Shown one piece after another: positions 1 to 11,999 of a DNA stretch of 64,000 nt (its first letter is position 1; each line of letters begins with the position of its first letter). This stretch comes from Nageia nagi. Taxonomy: Eukaryota > Pinophyta. The DNA is taken from the NCBI GenBank assembly GCA_050084985.1, contig JBITNC010000001.1:144026001-144090000 (forward strand), written 5' to 3'. The position numbers and the translations under genes are program-made. The notes beneath the pieces are model-generated. The model ran no database searches and was not told the origin of the DNA. It saw nothing but the letters and a program-made list of their open reading frames with translations.

Positions 1-1990
1 ATTAACAAGGGAATACTTCAAAACCAAATTTGGTTCAAAAAAATAATGACTACCCTTTGAAAAATAGTGTCTTTTATTGTAATGGGTGAAACTTGAATAC
101 TGATATTTATGGTAAGTTACATATTTTAAAGATAAGTATAGAATGTAAAGAGTGACTTGTGTAAGGTTCCTATCTAAAGCATGATTGATAAAAGATCAAA
201 AAACCTACTTAAGCCATTTATGACACAATAAAACTAAATAATTAGGAAAAAATTTACATTTTTTTAAGTGAATTTTATCTTTGCCAATATGATTGTTATC
301 AAAAATCTTGATAACTTTAGTTGAGTTTTGACTCACTATTGATATCAAACATTTTCTTTATGTAATGTTGGAGTGATATTATATGAAATACTTATCTATG
401 TGCATTTTTCTTGTTGAATTAGATATTTTTGTTAGTAAAGTTTAAATGCTTATGAAATTCCTTTGATGCTTCTATTTTATATGATCACTTTGCATGTATA
501 TGATCCACAAATCTAAACCACCAATCTAGTTTCTTAGGACAAGATTTGAGGGCTTTCTTTTTCAACCATTCCATGCATAAGTAAATTGCTAAGAACTAAA
601 AAGTAGGTGAACCCATGGTTGTACCATTAATTTGTCCATGGAACTCATCTTTGAAAAGGAAGAAAATTGATTCAAGGAAAATCCTCATTAGTCTAGCCAT
701 TTTTAGATCTACCAACTTGGGAAAAACACTTATAGCATATTCAATTGATATCAATGTATATTACAACAAAATATTGAAACTTAACAAAAGAACCCCTTCC
801 TCAATTATTTGATTCTTGATTTTTAGAAGTTCTAGCCTACCATGTTCTTTGCTTTCTTTTGGTCTCCATAATAGATGTAACTTAATAGTCTTTAAGGATT
901 TTTACGAGAACATAAATTTCAAGAACCAAAGGTAGGTATTGTTTTAAATATTTTTCCATATCTTCATTTAAATTAGAATACTTTATTTCCTTCTTGAATA
1001 ATTTTTTGATCTTATTGATAGGGTTGCTAATTAACTTTTATAATTATCAAAGGGTCCAACATTTTCTTTTCATATTCAACCTTGTCTAATAACTCACATG
1101 GCATTTCCTTTGATATGATTTTTGAATAATGAAATTTTACTTCTTAATCCTCACAAAGCTATTTGTACATTTTTGGTAATGTTACTCTTGGGAAGTTTCA
1201 CTCAAGTAATTTTTGAAGCTGCATACTTTTGAATGATTGTTTTAGACTCCACACATACTTTTTGGTGAGTTCAACTATAATAACAATTCAATCTTATTAG
1301 CATGCATATCAAACCCATACTTTTTGGTGTTAAGTATGTTTGGTTACGAGATAGATTGAGAAAATAAGTATAAATAAATGCAACATAAATAAGGCAAATC
1401 CATAAAAACTAATTTTCTTGAGGGAAACTGAATTGAGAGATAAATTACTTGTTAATCCATAGATTCCACACAAATAATGAATTATACAAAATCTAGCTTT
1501 TTCATATGAGAGATCACCACCACAACTAGTTGTATGCAAATGTAAACAAATAAAAAACTTGTATTATAGAGAGTACTATGGATAGGGACAATAGTGTATG
1601 CTAGACTGGGTAATTGGAATGGCAAAGTATGAGATGTTATCTTAAAAATACAAGAAATATGAAAAGATACAAAATATAATACATTCAAGCATACATACTT
1701 AATAAAAACTCAAAACATGAAATTAGAAAAAGTTGTAAATCACTACATATATGCTATGTAATGGCCTACTACAGTTGTTCATCCCCTAGATCAGTTAGAC
1801 TCTAGCAAACATTAATATAATTTACCTTTACCTTTACAATGAATCTTAAATTTGAATCATGTAACCAAATTTAAACCAAAAAAATATGTACAATGCAAAA
1901 CATAATGAACATATTATAGAATAATCCAAATTAGAATTATAATTTTCAAGTATGAGGTTAAACTACATATATAATAATATATCAAGACAT
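1..1990. other. AT-rich intergenic DNA, no gene recognised
   Basis: I read both strands and found only short open frames of fewer than 75 codons with no recognisable domain. There is no LTR, primer-binding site or tandem repeat that I can support. The sequence may hold old, unrecognisable transposon DNA or the upstream introns of the NPF remnant that follows, but nothing in it shows this. Confidence 0.6.
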
Positions 1991-1994
1991 GTAA

Positions 1995-2300
1995 TGTGTT
2001 TTAGGGTCTGGAGGTGTGGGCATTGGGTGGGCCCTAGCCACCTCTTTTATGAACTGCACTTTTTATCAACACATTCATGTTTGGAAGTTTTATTAGTAAT
2101 TTCTTATTATAACTATGACCAAAGTTACTTGGAAAGAAGGCCAAACCAGTTGGGTTGTGGATAAACTCAATTCATCTCATCTACACTACTATTATGCCAT
2201 ATTGGTTGTTCTTAGCTTTGTGAATTTTATCATCTTTATAGTTATATATGTGTTTTACATATATAAAAGAGAAATTAATGAATCTTTTGGTAGTAGCTAA
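1995..2300 (+). pseudogene. NPF (NRT1/PTR family) transporter, C-terminal exon remnant
   Basis: NPF proteins are twelve-helix proton-coupled transporters of nitrate, peptides or hormones. Only the last part is visible. One frame gives TALFINTFMFGSFISNFLL, which fits transmembrane helix 11 of the family (usually LGLALYLS..GVGSFLSSFLI). After a one-base frame change at about 2106-2115, a second frame gives TKVTWKEGQTSWVVDKLNSS and then HLHYYYAILVVLSFVNFIIF. That is the family's loop (KVT...G..SW...NLN..HLDYFY) and helix 12. The first frame also carries two stops, at about 2032 and 2050. I could not find earlier exons upstream, so this is a 3' fragment or a gene whose other exons lie outside the window. 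The helix and loop match is good; the gene is broken. NPF subfamily cannot be assigned. Confidence 0.68.
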
Positions 2301-2756
2301 AACCAAACCAAAGGAGAAGGCTTGATACTACATTTAAAATATTTGGATGAAAAAATCAAAATATACTTGTCTAAGGAGGTTGGAAAGGTTGATAACATCC
2401 AAGAAAGGTTGATAGAGAAATATCTTATTATGCTTGGTGATCACTATTGTGATCCTTCACTTATAAACAAGTAAATGACATTGTATATATGTTGTTGTAT
2501 AATGCATTGAAAACTTAATATTTCTCATTATCTTGTATTTGGGTGAAAACCTTCATTAGCTAGGAACTGGTTGGTTTAAGGTGGGCTTAGAGCGAGTAGA
2601 ATATACTCTCCCATTACATGATTTTCATGGTGTTTCTAGTAACCTCTCATTATCAAATTTGTGTAAGGATAAAATAGGTCCCTCTTTCATTCAATTAAAA
2701 TACATATAACATATATTTATTGAGAATTAAATCAATGGACATACATTTGGCCTAGT
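2301..2756. other. Spacer between NPF remnant and LTR element D
   Basis: No coding or repeat signal recognised. The sequence runs directly into the first LTR of element D. Confidence 0.5.
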
Positions 2757-3427
2757 TGTAGTTGCCTATATATGATTTATTATTAATTAATAATTCATAT
2801 TTATTGCATTAAATAATGTTATTATAAAAAGGGTGTAAATGCACCACAAGCAATGTAATAAGAAAATATCAATGTAAAATGTGTAGATCTCAAGAACAAA
2901 TACATCTATAAAATAATATCAAAGTAAGATATTGCTTATGCAAGCAAGTCCAAGGAATGCACCATAATTGAAATGGTGTCTTTAGACACCATCAATTAAC
3001 ATTGGATTTATTATGCCCTAGTTGCGATGATTATATTCTATTCTTTGTGAAAGGTTAGATTCTTAATATTTTAGGCCATTATCAGCGTGCGCTATGCATG
3101 TATATCATCATGTTTGAAGCTTGATTTGTAATACTCTTATTCTTGATCCATATACTTCAATTCATATGTGTGGATCTACCTAATTCACGTAGCTAACATG
3201 TATTTCTTATAAATCAATGGAGTGGTAATTTGACTTCCTAGAGCTCACTGAGTATTAGAAGGTAGGAATGTGACCATTCATTTTGCATGTACTCAAAAAG
3301 ATCTATTCATTTATGAGGTTTTTACATAAGTTGGAGATCATATATGGATTGTATTTCTTCAAACATATTATTATATTGTATATCATATTAATGAATTATT
3401 TATTTAATTCATTATTTATGGTCTACA
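2757..3427 (+). repeat. 5' LTR of element D
   Basis: Starts TGTAGTTGCC and ends GGTCTACA, directly before the primer-binding site. Aligns over its whole length with 4108-4781, with scattered substitutions and small indels (by eye close to nine positions in ten agree). Confidence 0.85.
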
Positions 3428-3443
3428 TTTTGGTGAACCCGCT
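3428..3443 (+). promoter_or_regulatory. Primer-binding site of element D
   Basis: TTTTGGTGAACCCGCT lies immediately after the LTR. The same core, TTTGGTGAACYC, follows the 5' LTRs of elements A and F, so it is a shared family trait. I do not assign the priming tRNA. Confidence 0.75.
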
Positions 3444-3539
3444 GTTTTGAAGGATTTTGTCCCCTGGGGCAATATTTTATGCACATTTGAGAAGGAGTTT
3501 CATTTGGATCTCTCTTTTTATCCAATTCTTCATTAGTCA

Positions 3540-3705
3540 TACTTTAGTAGATTCTAATAATGACTTATTTTCAACTTCTTTGATAGACACCAATGTCAAT
3601 TTATTGGCCACTACTTTGGTAGATACCAATATTGATATGTTGGCTACTATCTTGTAGATACCAATCGTGATTCACTACTTTAGTAAATACCAATGTTGAC
3701 ATGGT
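3540..3705 (+). repeat. 36-bp tandem repeat inside element D
   Basis: Units start at 3549, 3585, 3621 and 3656, with a shortened fifth near 3685. The core is AGATACCAAT. The first three units are exactly 36 bases apart and so keep frame. They read as 12-residue repeats of the type VDTN-I-D-M-LATTL (VDSNNDLFSTSL, IDTNVNLLATTL, VDTNIDMLATIL) within an open frame at 3457-3657. The fourth spacing is 35 bases, which breaks the frame. No known domain is recognised. Confidence 0.75.
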
Positions 3706-4107
3706 AGGAAAGCAAATTATAAGGAAGAAATCAAGATCAAAAATGAAGGAATTACCCCCATTAATCAAGTGAGGAGAAGAGAATTTCTAGTTGCATAATG
3801 GGAAATGGCCAAATAAAGTCATCTAGAGAGTAGATCCAAAGATATTGTTGATCCTTCAAGATGAAAGTTTCTAGTAAATTCCTAGGGAAACCTTATAATA
3901 TCATCTTCCCCCATCTTATTTTTGTCTTGATCACCCCATTCATGGAGCTTTCTTATGGAAATCAAGTTAAAAAGGGGCATATAAGAGGCATCAAATTAGC
4001 AATGATTAAGGAAGAATGGTTCAATTTTAGGCATATATTTTTCTTCTTTAATTCTTTGGATTATGAAACTTCAATGTATTTCATTACATAGCCAAAGAGG
4101 GAAAAAA

Positions 4108-4781
4108 TGTATACACATAAATATGATTTATTATTAATTAATAATTCATATTTATTGTATTAAATAATGTTATTGTAAAAAGGGTGTAAATGCACCATAA
4201 GCAATGTAATAAGCAAATATCAATGTAAAAGGTGTAGATATCAAGAACAAATGCATCTATAAAAGAATATCAAAGCAAGATATTTCATATGCAAGCAAGT
4301 CCAAGGAATGCATCATAACTAAAACAATGTCTTTAGACACCACTAATTAACCTTGGATTTATTATGCCCTAGTTGTAGTGATCATACTTTGTTCATTATG
4401 AAAGGTTAGATTCTTCATATTTCAGGCCACTAATAGTGTGCACTATGCATGTATATCATCATGTTTGAAGCTTGATCTATAATACTCTTCTTCTTGATCT
4501 ATTTACTTCAATTAGTATACATGGATCTACATAATTCATGCAACTATCAGTGTGTATTTCCTATAAATTGATGGAGTGGTAATTTAACTACCTAGATCTC
4601 ACTAATGATCAAAAGGTAGCTATATGACCACTCATTTTGCATGTACTCAAAAAGATCTATTCATTTATGAGGTTTATACATTAGTTAGAGATCATATATG
4701 GATTGTATTGCTTCAAATATATTATTTTATTATATATCATATTAATGAATTATTTATTTAATTCATTATTTATGGTCTACA
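4108..4781 (+). repeat. 3' LTR of element D
   Basis: Starts TGTATACACATAAATATG, right after the purine-rich tract at 4092-4107, and ends GGTCTACA. It is the direct repeat of 2757-3427. Confidence 0.85.
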
Positions 4782-6235
4782 CCTGCATTAAAAAGCTTCT
4801 ACAATTCAATAATGAAGAAAAAATATTGAAAAAAAATCATTAGTTGATCACAGGTTGATCAATTGGAACAAAATATTGTTATCAACATCAGTAGTAGACA
4901 TACAAGACATCATTTATGAAGCTAATGTATTAAAAAATATTGCCTAAAATTCCCATTAGTTAGCACACCATAAAAATAACTTCTCTATAATCAAAGGGTC
5001 TTGCATTCTTGTTGTGTTGATAACACACCTTATAACCATGGATCCCACAATATTCCTAACATCAAGCAAGGCCCTCCTACCATTTACTTGACCTCTTCCT
5101 GCTATTATGTTAGATCATTAACAAAATTCCAAAAAAAATGTAAAAACAAGTAGAAATAGAAATAAACGTAGTACATAATATATGAGATGGATTCTTATAT
5201 AACTATATCAAACTTCTTTGAAGAGAGGGAGAGGACATACCCTTATTGCACATGTTATTTGGTATTATTTCTAACAAACACATAGATGTTATTATGGTGG
5301 GTAGTAATTTTTCCTTATGTTTGAATGAGGGAGAAATCTTGTGCAATGCAAGAGTAGAGAGAAATGGAATAGCAATGGTAGATCCTTCATGTATGCAATT
5401 TGCCCTCCATGTAGTTCGAAAGTATCTCTTCTCTCTACATACATAAAAGGGACATCTACTCCCTTTAAAATCCATTGAAAGATCCCATGGTCATCACTCT
5501 CTCTAATGGATACATGTCTTGCAAATGGAAAAAAAAATACATGCAATGATCAACTATCCTCATTCATTTGATGTTTTAATTCAATGGGCTAGATTATAAT
5601 ATGTTATGTGCTCCAATAGCTCTTCTAACTTTCATGTGAAGTAGAAGCATGACTATCATTTCGATTGAAATTGTATTGAATATGTAAGAATACTACCATT
5701 CATCCCATGTGGTAACCCTTTAGCACATGTCAAATGCCATGCATTAAAATATTGGGTTGCTTCAACCCCTATAATAGGGTTGCAATTCTTGTGTTGCTTA
5801 CTTTCAACTAACACTTGTCATAGTTGTTATTTGTTATTTTGTGCTTCCATGGCATAAGTAAGTTAGGCACATTTAGTTATGGAAGAATGGGATTTGAATT
5901 AACTAGTGTGATTTGAGTTTAGGTTTCACTAAATGCATTATCCATTTAAAACAAACATAATAAACTACGTGAATTCCATAACCATCTATAAGAGGTATAT
6001 TAATTAAGATAATTACTAGTTGTAGTTTATATATCTTAAATATATATCTATAAAATGTTGAGAGGAATTATGTTTGAGGTATCCATATTAAATTTCTTTA
6101 TATGTTATACAAAATATTATTAAATAATAGCAATTGCAACTTTGTGAAATGGGTAAGCTGAATAAACAAAACAAAATTATGATATAAAGTGTAATTTTTG
6201 TGTGTCAAAAATAAATTTAAAAAAATCAAATAAAG
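4782..6235. other. Intergenic DNA, no gene recognised
   Basis: Two overlapping minus-strand open frames at 5203-5546 (90 and 84 codons) share the same DNA in different frames. Neither resembles a family I know, and each has an antisense open frame as well. They are more likely chance frames in a GA/CT-richer patch than a gene. The rest is AT-rich with no structure that I can support. Confidence 0.5.
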
Positions 6236-6239
6236 TATA

Positions 6240-6305
6240 AGTTAATATGGTTGTATTGTATACTCGAAGAATCTTTACAACTCTAATAATGGTTCACCTT
6301 AAACT
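6240..6305 (-). pseudogene. Short duplicate of a PPR-DYW gene 3' fragment
   Basis: On the minus strand this reads TIIRVVKILRVYNTTILT. It matches the segment PPRTIIRVVKNF-VCNTYHN of the DYW domain at 6781-6840. The flanking bases on the plus strand (ACTCGAAGAATCTTTACAAC) are also close to that copy. It is a third, tiny piece of the same PPR gene family and cannot be functional. The match covers only about 20 residues, so the boundaries are rough. Confidence 0.5.
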
Positions 6306-6714
6306 AATTTATTTATATTCCATAATTTTCACTTCTATCACTAAATAATTCCAATAATCAAATATGGACAGTAATTTTAATAGTTGAATATACAAAATAT
6401 GATATAGTTCCACCCAAAATATTCTTAGTATTTTTATCCATGGACAATGCAAAATTTTCCTAACCTATAAAGAAATTACTATATAGAATTTTGGCCTAGA
6501 TGACCCATGGAAACATAGGCATAAGATAATAGAATGATTCCAAATAAAATAATTGCACAAAATGATAAAGGCAAGAGCAAAGCATAATTAAGATTTTCTC
6601 TACTCCCTTCATACATGTAAGTTCTTCTCTAACATTTATTATTCATCAAGTGTTTCCTATTTCCTTCAAGTATATCTGCTTTCGTCTTTACAAATCTTGT
6701 ACCTCCTTCTCCAA

Positions 6715-8700
6715 CTCTTCATAACATGTCATCCCTCATAATAATGTCCATTGCAAAAATTTTGGATATAAATTTAGTTGCATTATGGTAGGTATTACAT
6801 ACTCAAAAATTCTTCACAACTCTAATAATGGTTCTAGGTGGAGTATTTAATAACCCAAACACAATTGCTAACTTCTCGTAATGTTGACAAAGAAGCAGTT
6901 CTTTATTATCAACCTCTTCATCCCAGAACATAAGTATTATTTTTAGAATATACCTCATTGCCTTCATCTCACTCAATAATTTCTCAAATTTTTGAAATAT
7001 GTCCTCTACTTGTGGGTTAATTTATCTCCTACAAAAAAATCATATAACCTTTTGTTAACTTCAATCCAACTACATCTAGGTTTTTTCTTAATTATTCTAT
7101 CTTTCATTGATGTCATTACCCTTTTTATATCATCCAAATTCAACATAAATATTTGAAAATAATACGATAAGATGTAGCATATTCAAGCTCCAACAAAAAA
7201 AGTATTGTTACCATAAATTCCCTTATTCCTACATTCTTAGGTGATCTACAAGCACTAAGCAAACACATCCACAATATCGATTTAGGTTTAATGGGCATCT
7301 TGATTATGAAGTTCAAAACTTCCTTTAGACAACTTGCAAGGCCAAGAAGGTCAACAATGCATATATAATTATTCATTCTAGGAATAATGCAATAAGAGTC
7401 ACTCAAGTTATTAAAGTATTTACAACCCTAATTCACTAGACTTGCATGGTTGCATGCAAGTAGAACATATATAAAGGCTATGTTGTTAGGTTTGGTTCCC
7501 AATGCTTCATCATATCAAAGAGTTTAAGGGAATTATTATTGTATACTTGTGATTCTTTCACATTTTGAATGCATGTCTATCAAGGAAATCACAACTATAA
7601 TATTTAATGAAAAACCATTTTCAATTAATCTTTAGCAAAGGTTGCATAGTTTGGCTTTACACTTGACAATTGCATCTATGTAAAAGTCTTAAGAGCCTTA
7701 TAGAAAAACCCACTTTGTGCATATCCTATAATCATTAGAGTACATGAAACTGTATTTGCATCATGCATCTTGAAAAATAGTTCTTAGTCCTTGTGTATTA
7801 TTTCACAATTTGCATACATGCTAGAAGAATGTTGAAAAACCATTTTCATCTACTATTTGATTGTTATTCATACCTTCTTCTAGAGCTCCCATGGTGGCAC
7901 ATGATGGAAGAATATTGAAAAAGGTTGTAGAGTTTGGCTTTAAACCTGATAATTGTATCTATGTAAAAGTCTATAAATCCTTATATGGAAACCCATTTTT
8001 TGCATATCATGTGATCATTGGATTCCATGAAACTATATTTGTATCATGTAACTTGATAAACATATTCTAGGCCTTATGTATTATTTCACAATTTGCATAC
8101 ATGGCTATCAAAGCACTCACAAGCAAAACATTTGGTTGAATTTCACTACTCTTTGATAGATTTTCATATCTTATAGAGATCCCATGATGGCATATGGTAG
8201 AAGAATGCTAGGAAAGGTTGCAGAGTTTAGCTTTACACTTGACAATTGTATCAGCCTAAAATTCTCTAGAGCATTTTCAAAAAATCCATTTTTTGCATAT
8301 ATTGCTATCATTAGAGTCTATAAAACTATTTCCACATCATCCATCTTATCAAATAATTCTCAGGCATTGTGTATTCTTCCACATTTTGCATACATGGCTA
8401 CTAGGGCACTCACAACCATAGCATTCCATGAAAAATTATTTTCAACTACTCTTTCATGGATATCCTAGTATCCATACCCCATACCTTCTTTTAGAGCTCC
8501 CATGGTGGGATATACTAAAAGAATGCTAGCAAAGTTTGCACATTCTAGATTTATGTTGAAAGAATGCTAGCAAAATTTGCATAGTTTGGCTTTACATTTT
8601 ATAATTTCATATGCTTAAAATTCTCTAGGACCTTTTTAGAAAAAAATATTTTAGCATATCCTATGATCATTGCATTCCATGAGACAACATTTTTATGAGT
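6715..8700 (-). pseudogene. PPR-E-DYW gene pseudogene, downstream copy
   Basis: Reading 3' to 5' on the plus strand, I see decayed PPR repeats between 8700 and 7560 (for example VYAKC..IHKA and MPIAW-type NIVSW..MI..YAKNGF pieces). The E motif follows at about 7430-7140, with CIVDLLGLASCLKEVLNF, IIKMPIKPK and LLSACRSPKNVGI. Then comes an E+ segment at about 7110-7010, KKKPRCSWIEVNK. The N-terminal part of a DYW domain lies at about 6900-6715, with LLLCQHYEKLAIVFGLLNTP and ATKFISKIFAMDI. HYE stands where the family has the HSE zinc/catalytic motif of the deaminase-like domain. Complete proteins of this class act in organelle RNA editing. Stops and frame changes lie in every part, and the terminal DYW residues are not found, so this is a dead copy. 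Confidence 0.85.
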
Positions 8701-8719
8701 CATATTTTGAACATCCATC

Positions 8720-9640
8720 CTAGTTATCTACTTTAGCATAAATATTTGAAAATAAGAAGATAAGATGAAGCATATTCAAGATAAAAAAAAAAGCATTATT
8801 TCTTAAAACTACCCTATTCCTACATTTTTATGTGATCTACAAGAACCAAATAGATGAATCCATACTATCAATTTAGGTTTAATGGGCATCTTGATTATGA
8901 AATTCAATGCTTCCTCTAGATAGCCTGCATGGCCAAGAAGATCAATAATGCATGTATAAGAGTCACTCAAGCTATTAAAGTATTTACATCCCTCATCCAC
9001 TAGACCTGAATGGATGAATACAAGTAGAACACATACAAACTTCAAAGGTTATACTGTTAGGTTTGGTTCCCAACTACTTCACTAGATTAAATAATTAAAG
9101 GGCATCCTTGCTATAGCCATGAATTACATATCCTCCAACCATTTTAGTCTATGAAATTATGTATGTATCATGCATCTTGTCAAATAATGCTTGGACCTTA
9201 TCTATTCTTCTACATTTTGAATACATACCTATTAAGGCAATCACAACCACAACATTCAATGAAAATCATTTTCAAATATTCTTTGATGATTGTCAAAAAC
9301 CCATTTTGTGCATATCCTAAAATAATTGCAATCCATGAAACTATGTTTGCATTATACACCTTTAAAAATAATTCATAAGCATTGTGTATTCTTCCATATT
9401 TTGCATATACATGGCTATCAATGCACTCATTGACTGCAATGATAAAACCAAAATCAACATTGATACTTAATTTGGTGAACATCACCTTCCCTCTATTGCA
9501 CTATCTCCCACCACTTGAATTTCATAAACACTACTCCACAAAGAAGAAATCTTAAGAACATAGAAGGGAATTTCATCAAGGGTTAATAAGGCTTCAACAT
9601 TGGTCAGTGTTGTGTAATATTTTCAGCTATAGAATCCCAG
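8720..9640 (-). pseudogene. PPR-E gene pseudogene, upstream copy
   Basis: This is a second copy of the gene at 6715-8700, lying upstream of it on the minus strand. In order it shows a PPR repeat with SHVYAKYGRIHNAYELF and NIVSW..II.GYAQNGF (9485-9280). Next is a second repeat with ALIGMYSKCRRIDKVQALF (about 9240-9180), then the L-type repeat with HSGLVDEGCKYFNSLSDS and the E motif CIIDLLGHAGYLEEALNF, IIKMPIKPK (9045-8809). It stops after SCRSHKNVGIG with no E+ or DYW segment before the next copy's repeats begin. The piece at 8809-9045 stays open for 78 codons, the best preserved part. Frame breaks separate the rest. The arrangement suggests a tandem duplication followed by decay. Confidence 0.82.
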
Positions 9641-10049
9641 AATGAGATTTAAAACCTCATAAAGGGGAAGCCTTTGGCTTAAAAATATAATATAAAATAT
9701 AAATAAAAATATAATAAATATCTAACACATTATTTAATAACAAATAAATAAATATGACATGATAACAATTAAATATAAAAAAGAGTTGACTAAATTTTTA
9801 ATGTCAATTTTATTATATTATATTTTTGTTAATTATTTCTAATATAATCATACCCCAAATGATTCTCTTCACTAAGGAATGGGCGAGAAGAGAAGATCCA
9901 ATAAAACATTCTTGTGTAAGATGCGAAGAGGAGATAATCAAAACATGGTTGGAGATATGTTTTTGTAAGCATGTATATAATTTGATGAATGGCTTATTTT
10001 TCTATAAGTAGATGGAGACAGTTGAGTTGAGGGGGATTCACCTTATTAT
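9641..10049. other. AT-rich spacer
   Basis: Nothing recognised except a purine-rich run, GAGTTGAGGGGGATTCACC, at about 10022-10040, just before the solo LTR. It could be a leftover polypurine tract or chance. Confidence 0.4.
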
Positions 10050-11034
10050 TGTTAATTATGGAGTTTAATATTTAATGAGGTAATCCAATTCGATTTGATT
10101 TTGATCTCTAATTTCAATTAAACTAGATGGTTTAATCTATTTAACAACAAATCATGGGTTCTTATCCAATATGCTAAAAATCATGTACCAAAAATCATTA
10201 TCTATATATCCATATGAGTTCGGAGGAGAAACCTAGGGATGAAATCTCATTGTATGAGAGAAATATCTTAGTTTCCATTATGAAAGCCACATGAGAGTTA
10301 TCTAGTAAAGTTGAGAGCCATGGTGGTTGGTGTAGCCAATGGAGGTGAAGATACCATTGTGGCTAGGTGCTACACAAAGCATGTAAGGTCAATCAAGGTT
10401 TAGTGATTGGGTGAGATGATCAATGATTTTGTGAGAGGAAGGGAAGCATAGTGTTTACTGCAATTATAATCCCTCACATGAATTTTATTGATATCTTGAG
10501 AGGTAATAATGCCTAAGTGTAAGGGGAATCCAGGAAGGATCTTGGACTAGTGTGTATGCCTTGGGTTAGGAATGGGAGAACATGATGGTGTATCTTGGAT
10601 CAGATCTTGAGAGGATCAAGTATGATTAAGTTTTGGGCATGGAATATAGTTATAGTGTGTGGTAATGCTTGTGATGGTATTATGGAAGGATTTCCATAGA
10701 GGCATTCTTGTGATGTATTCCTCCAAAGAGAAGATAAGAGGAATTATTTTTAATCATGATGGAGTGATTATGTTGTAGATGAAGAAGAAACCCATTTTGA
10801 GAAGCCTTTTGGGAGATGGAGATAGGGTGTTGTAGCAAGATTGTTGTTCAGTTCTTCCTTCATGTATTTGTAATTACTAGAATAATAGAATTAATGTGAT
10901 GGTGCTTCTCCAAGGATGTAACTCAATGATGTTGAGTGAACCTAATTAAATTTAATATTCCTATTTTTTTGCATGATTTATTTCTATTATTAATTAATTT
11001 TCTCTACATATATCATAATTTATAAATCCCAACA
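10050..11034 (+). mobile_element. Probable Copia-type solo LTR
   Basis: The right end reads ATCCCAACA, the usual LTR end of plant Copia elements, but no primer-binding site follows. The stretch 10800-11034 aligns with the reverse complement of the LTRs of element E (61563-63531): GATGTAACTCAATGATGTTG here against GATGTAGCTCAACAAGATGT there, plus the preceding GTTGTAGCAAGATTGTTG. I put the left end at TGTTAATTATGG. The flanks are then ATTAT and CTTAT, a 4-of-5 target-site duplication. No internal region is left, so this is a solo LTR produced by recombination between two LTRs. The right end is firm; the left end is less so. Confidence 0.62.
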
Positions 11035-11999
11035 CTTATCCTTTCTATTATTTTGAACAAGTATTGCAAAAACTAAAAGGGCAACAACAAGGAGAACAAA
11101 TAGTTTAGTATCCAACAAACTATTCTTATACACTCCAATGATTATCTTGTAACACTCCAATGGCTATTACAACTATAAAATATTATCATGATATGTACCA
11201 TATGATACATGTCCTACATAGCTCACTCCTGATATTACTCCTAGTGCACACTTCTACTCATTCATGATTTGGGGGGATGTGTGCAATATCTATGATTACC
11301 TCCTTCATTCTACAATTAATATTATGTTGTAGGTATTGTTCATGAGTTGTAATTATGTTTTGAAAGTTGTGAGTGGAGTTTTTTTCATAATTATTTTATT
11401 CATTATGTTCACTTTCTTTTATTTTATTTTTGCTTAAAAATATTTATTAATTTTCATTTCTTTCAATATTGATGTTTATTTTTAATTCTTTATATAATAT
11501 AATGTTTATCTCACCTTCCTTAATATATATTTAAGATTTTTATAAGATCATTTTTTGGATAACATTGATTAGAAAAATCATTCTGGAAGGATCAAGGTTA
11601 CATGATACTTTTGGGAGAGGATGGCAAATAGGATGAATTTTTGAGATGGAATAATATGATAAAGCTATTTTTAAAAGAATCATAAATATAGTAGATGGAT
11701 ATGATATATACAAATATAAAAAAATTAAATGTATAATATATAACTGAGTTACAAAAATACTTTTCAATATAGCCCTTTTTACCATGTTTATGTTGTGCAT
11801 GAATGAAAGGTAAGGGAGTGAACTCAACCTCGACTAGGAAAAGGTTGATTTGCATCTTTTTTTGCATATTCAAATATGAAAATTGATGCTAATTTTTTTC
11901 CTAATGTATCATTATGTGTAGATATTTCTTCAGATTTTGATGTAGATTTTGAAGGAATTGATCCTTGAAGAACATAATCATAATCTACCAAGATCACTT
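11035..11999. other. AT-rich spacer, no gene recognised
   Basis: Overlapping minus-strand open frames at 11540-11873 (up to 95 codons) have no recognisable motif and look like chance frames in AT-rich DNA. Confidence 0.5.

Larger units (their letters stand above)
2757..4781 (+). mobile_element. Element D: compact non-autonomous LTR retrotransposon
   Basis: Two direct repeats of about 671 and 674 bases (2757-3427 and 4108-4781) enclose only 680 bases. The first LTR ends GTCTACA and is followed at once by the primer-binding site TTTTGGTGAACCCGC. The second is preceded by the polypurine tract CCAAAGAGGGAAAAAA. These signals set the orientation as plus. The inside has no protease, reverse transcriptase or integrase, so any movement would have needed enzymes supplied by a partner. 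LTR wording (the block around TAAAAAGGGTGTAAATGCACC) resembles elements A and F below, and the primer-binding site is shared with them, so a family partner is plausible. I could not find a convincing target-site duplication: the flanks read CTAGT and CCTGC. The 5' boundary may be off by a base or two. Confidence 0.85.

Noticed and set aside
2752-4786. Target-site duplication for element D (CCTAG / CCTGC)
   Set aside because: Only three of five bases agree and only if the LTR start is shifted by one base; not reported as a duplication.
5203-5546. Minus-strand frames, one starting HVFFFPF like plant glycosyltransferases
   Set aside because: The resemblance covers only seven residues and the rest does not fit; a second frame in the same DNA is equally open. 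No support for a gene.
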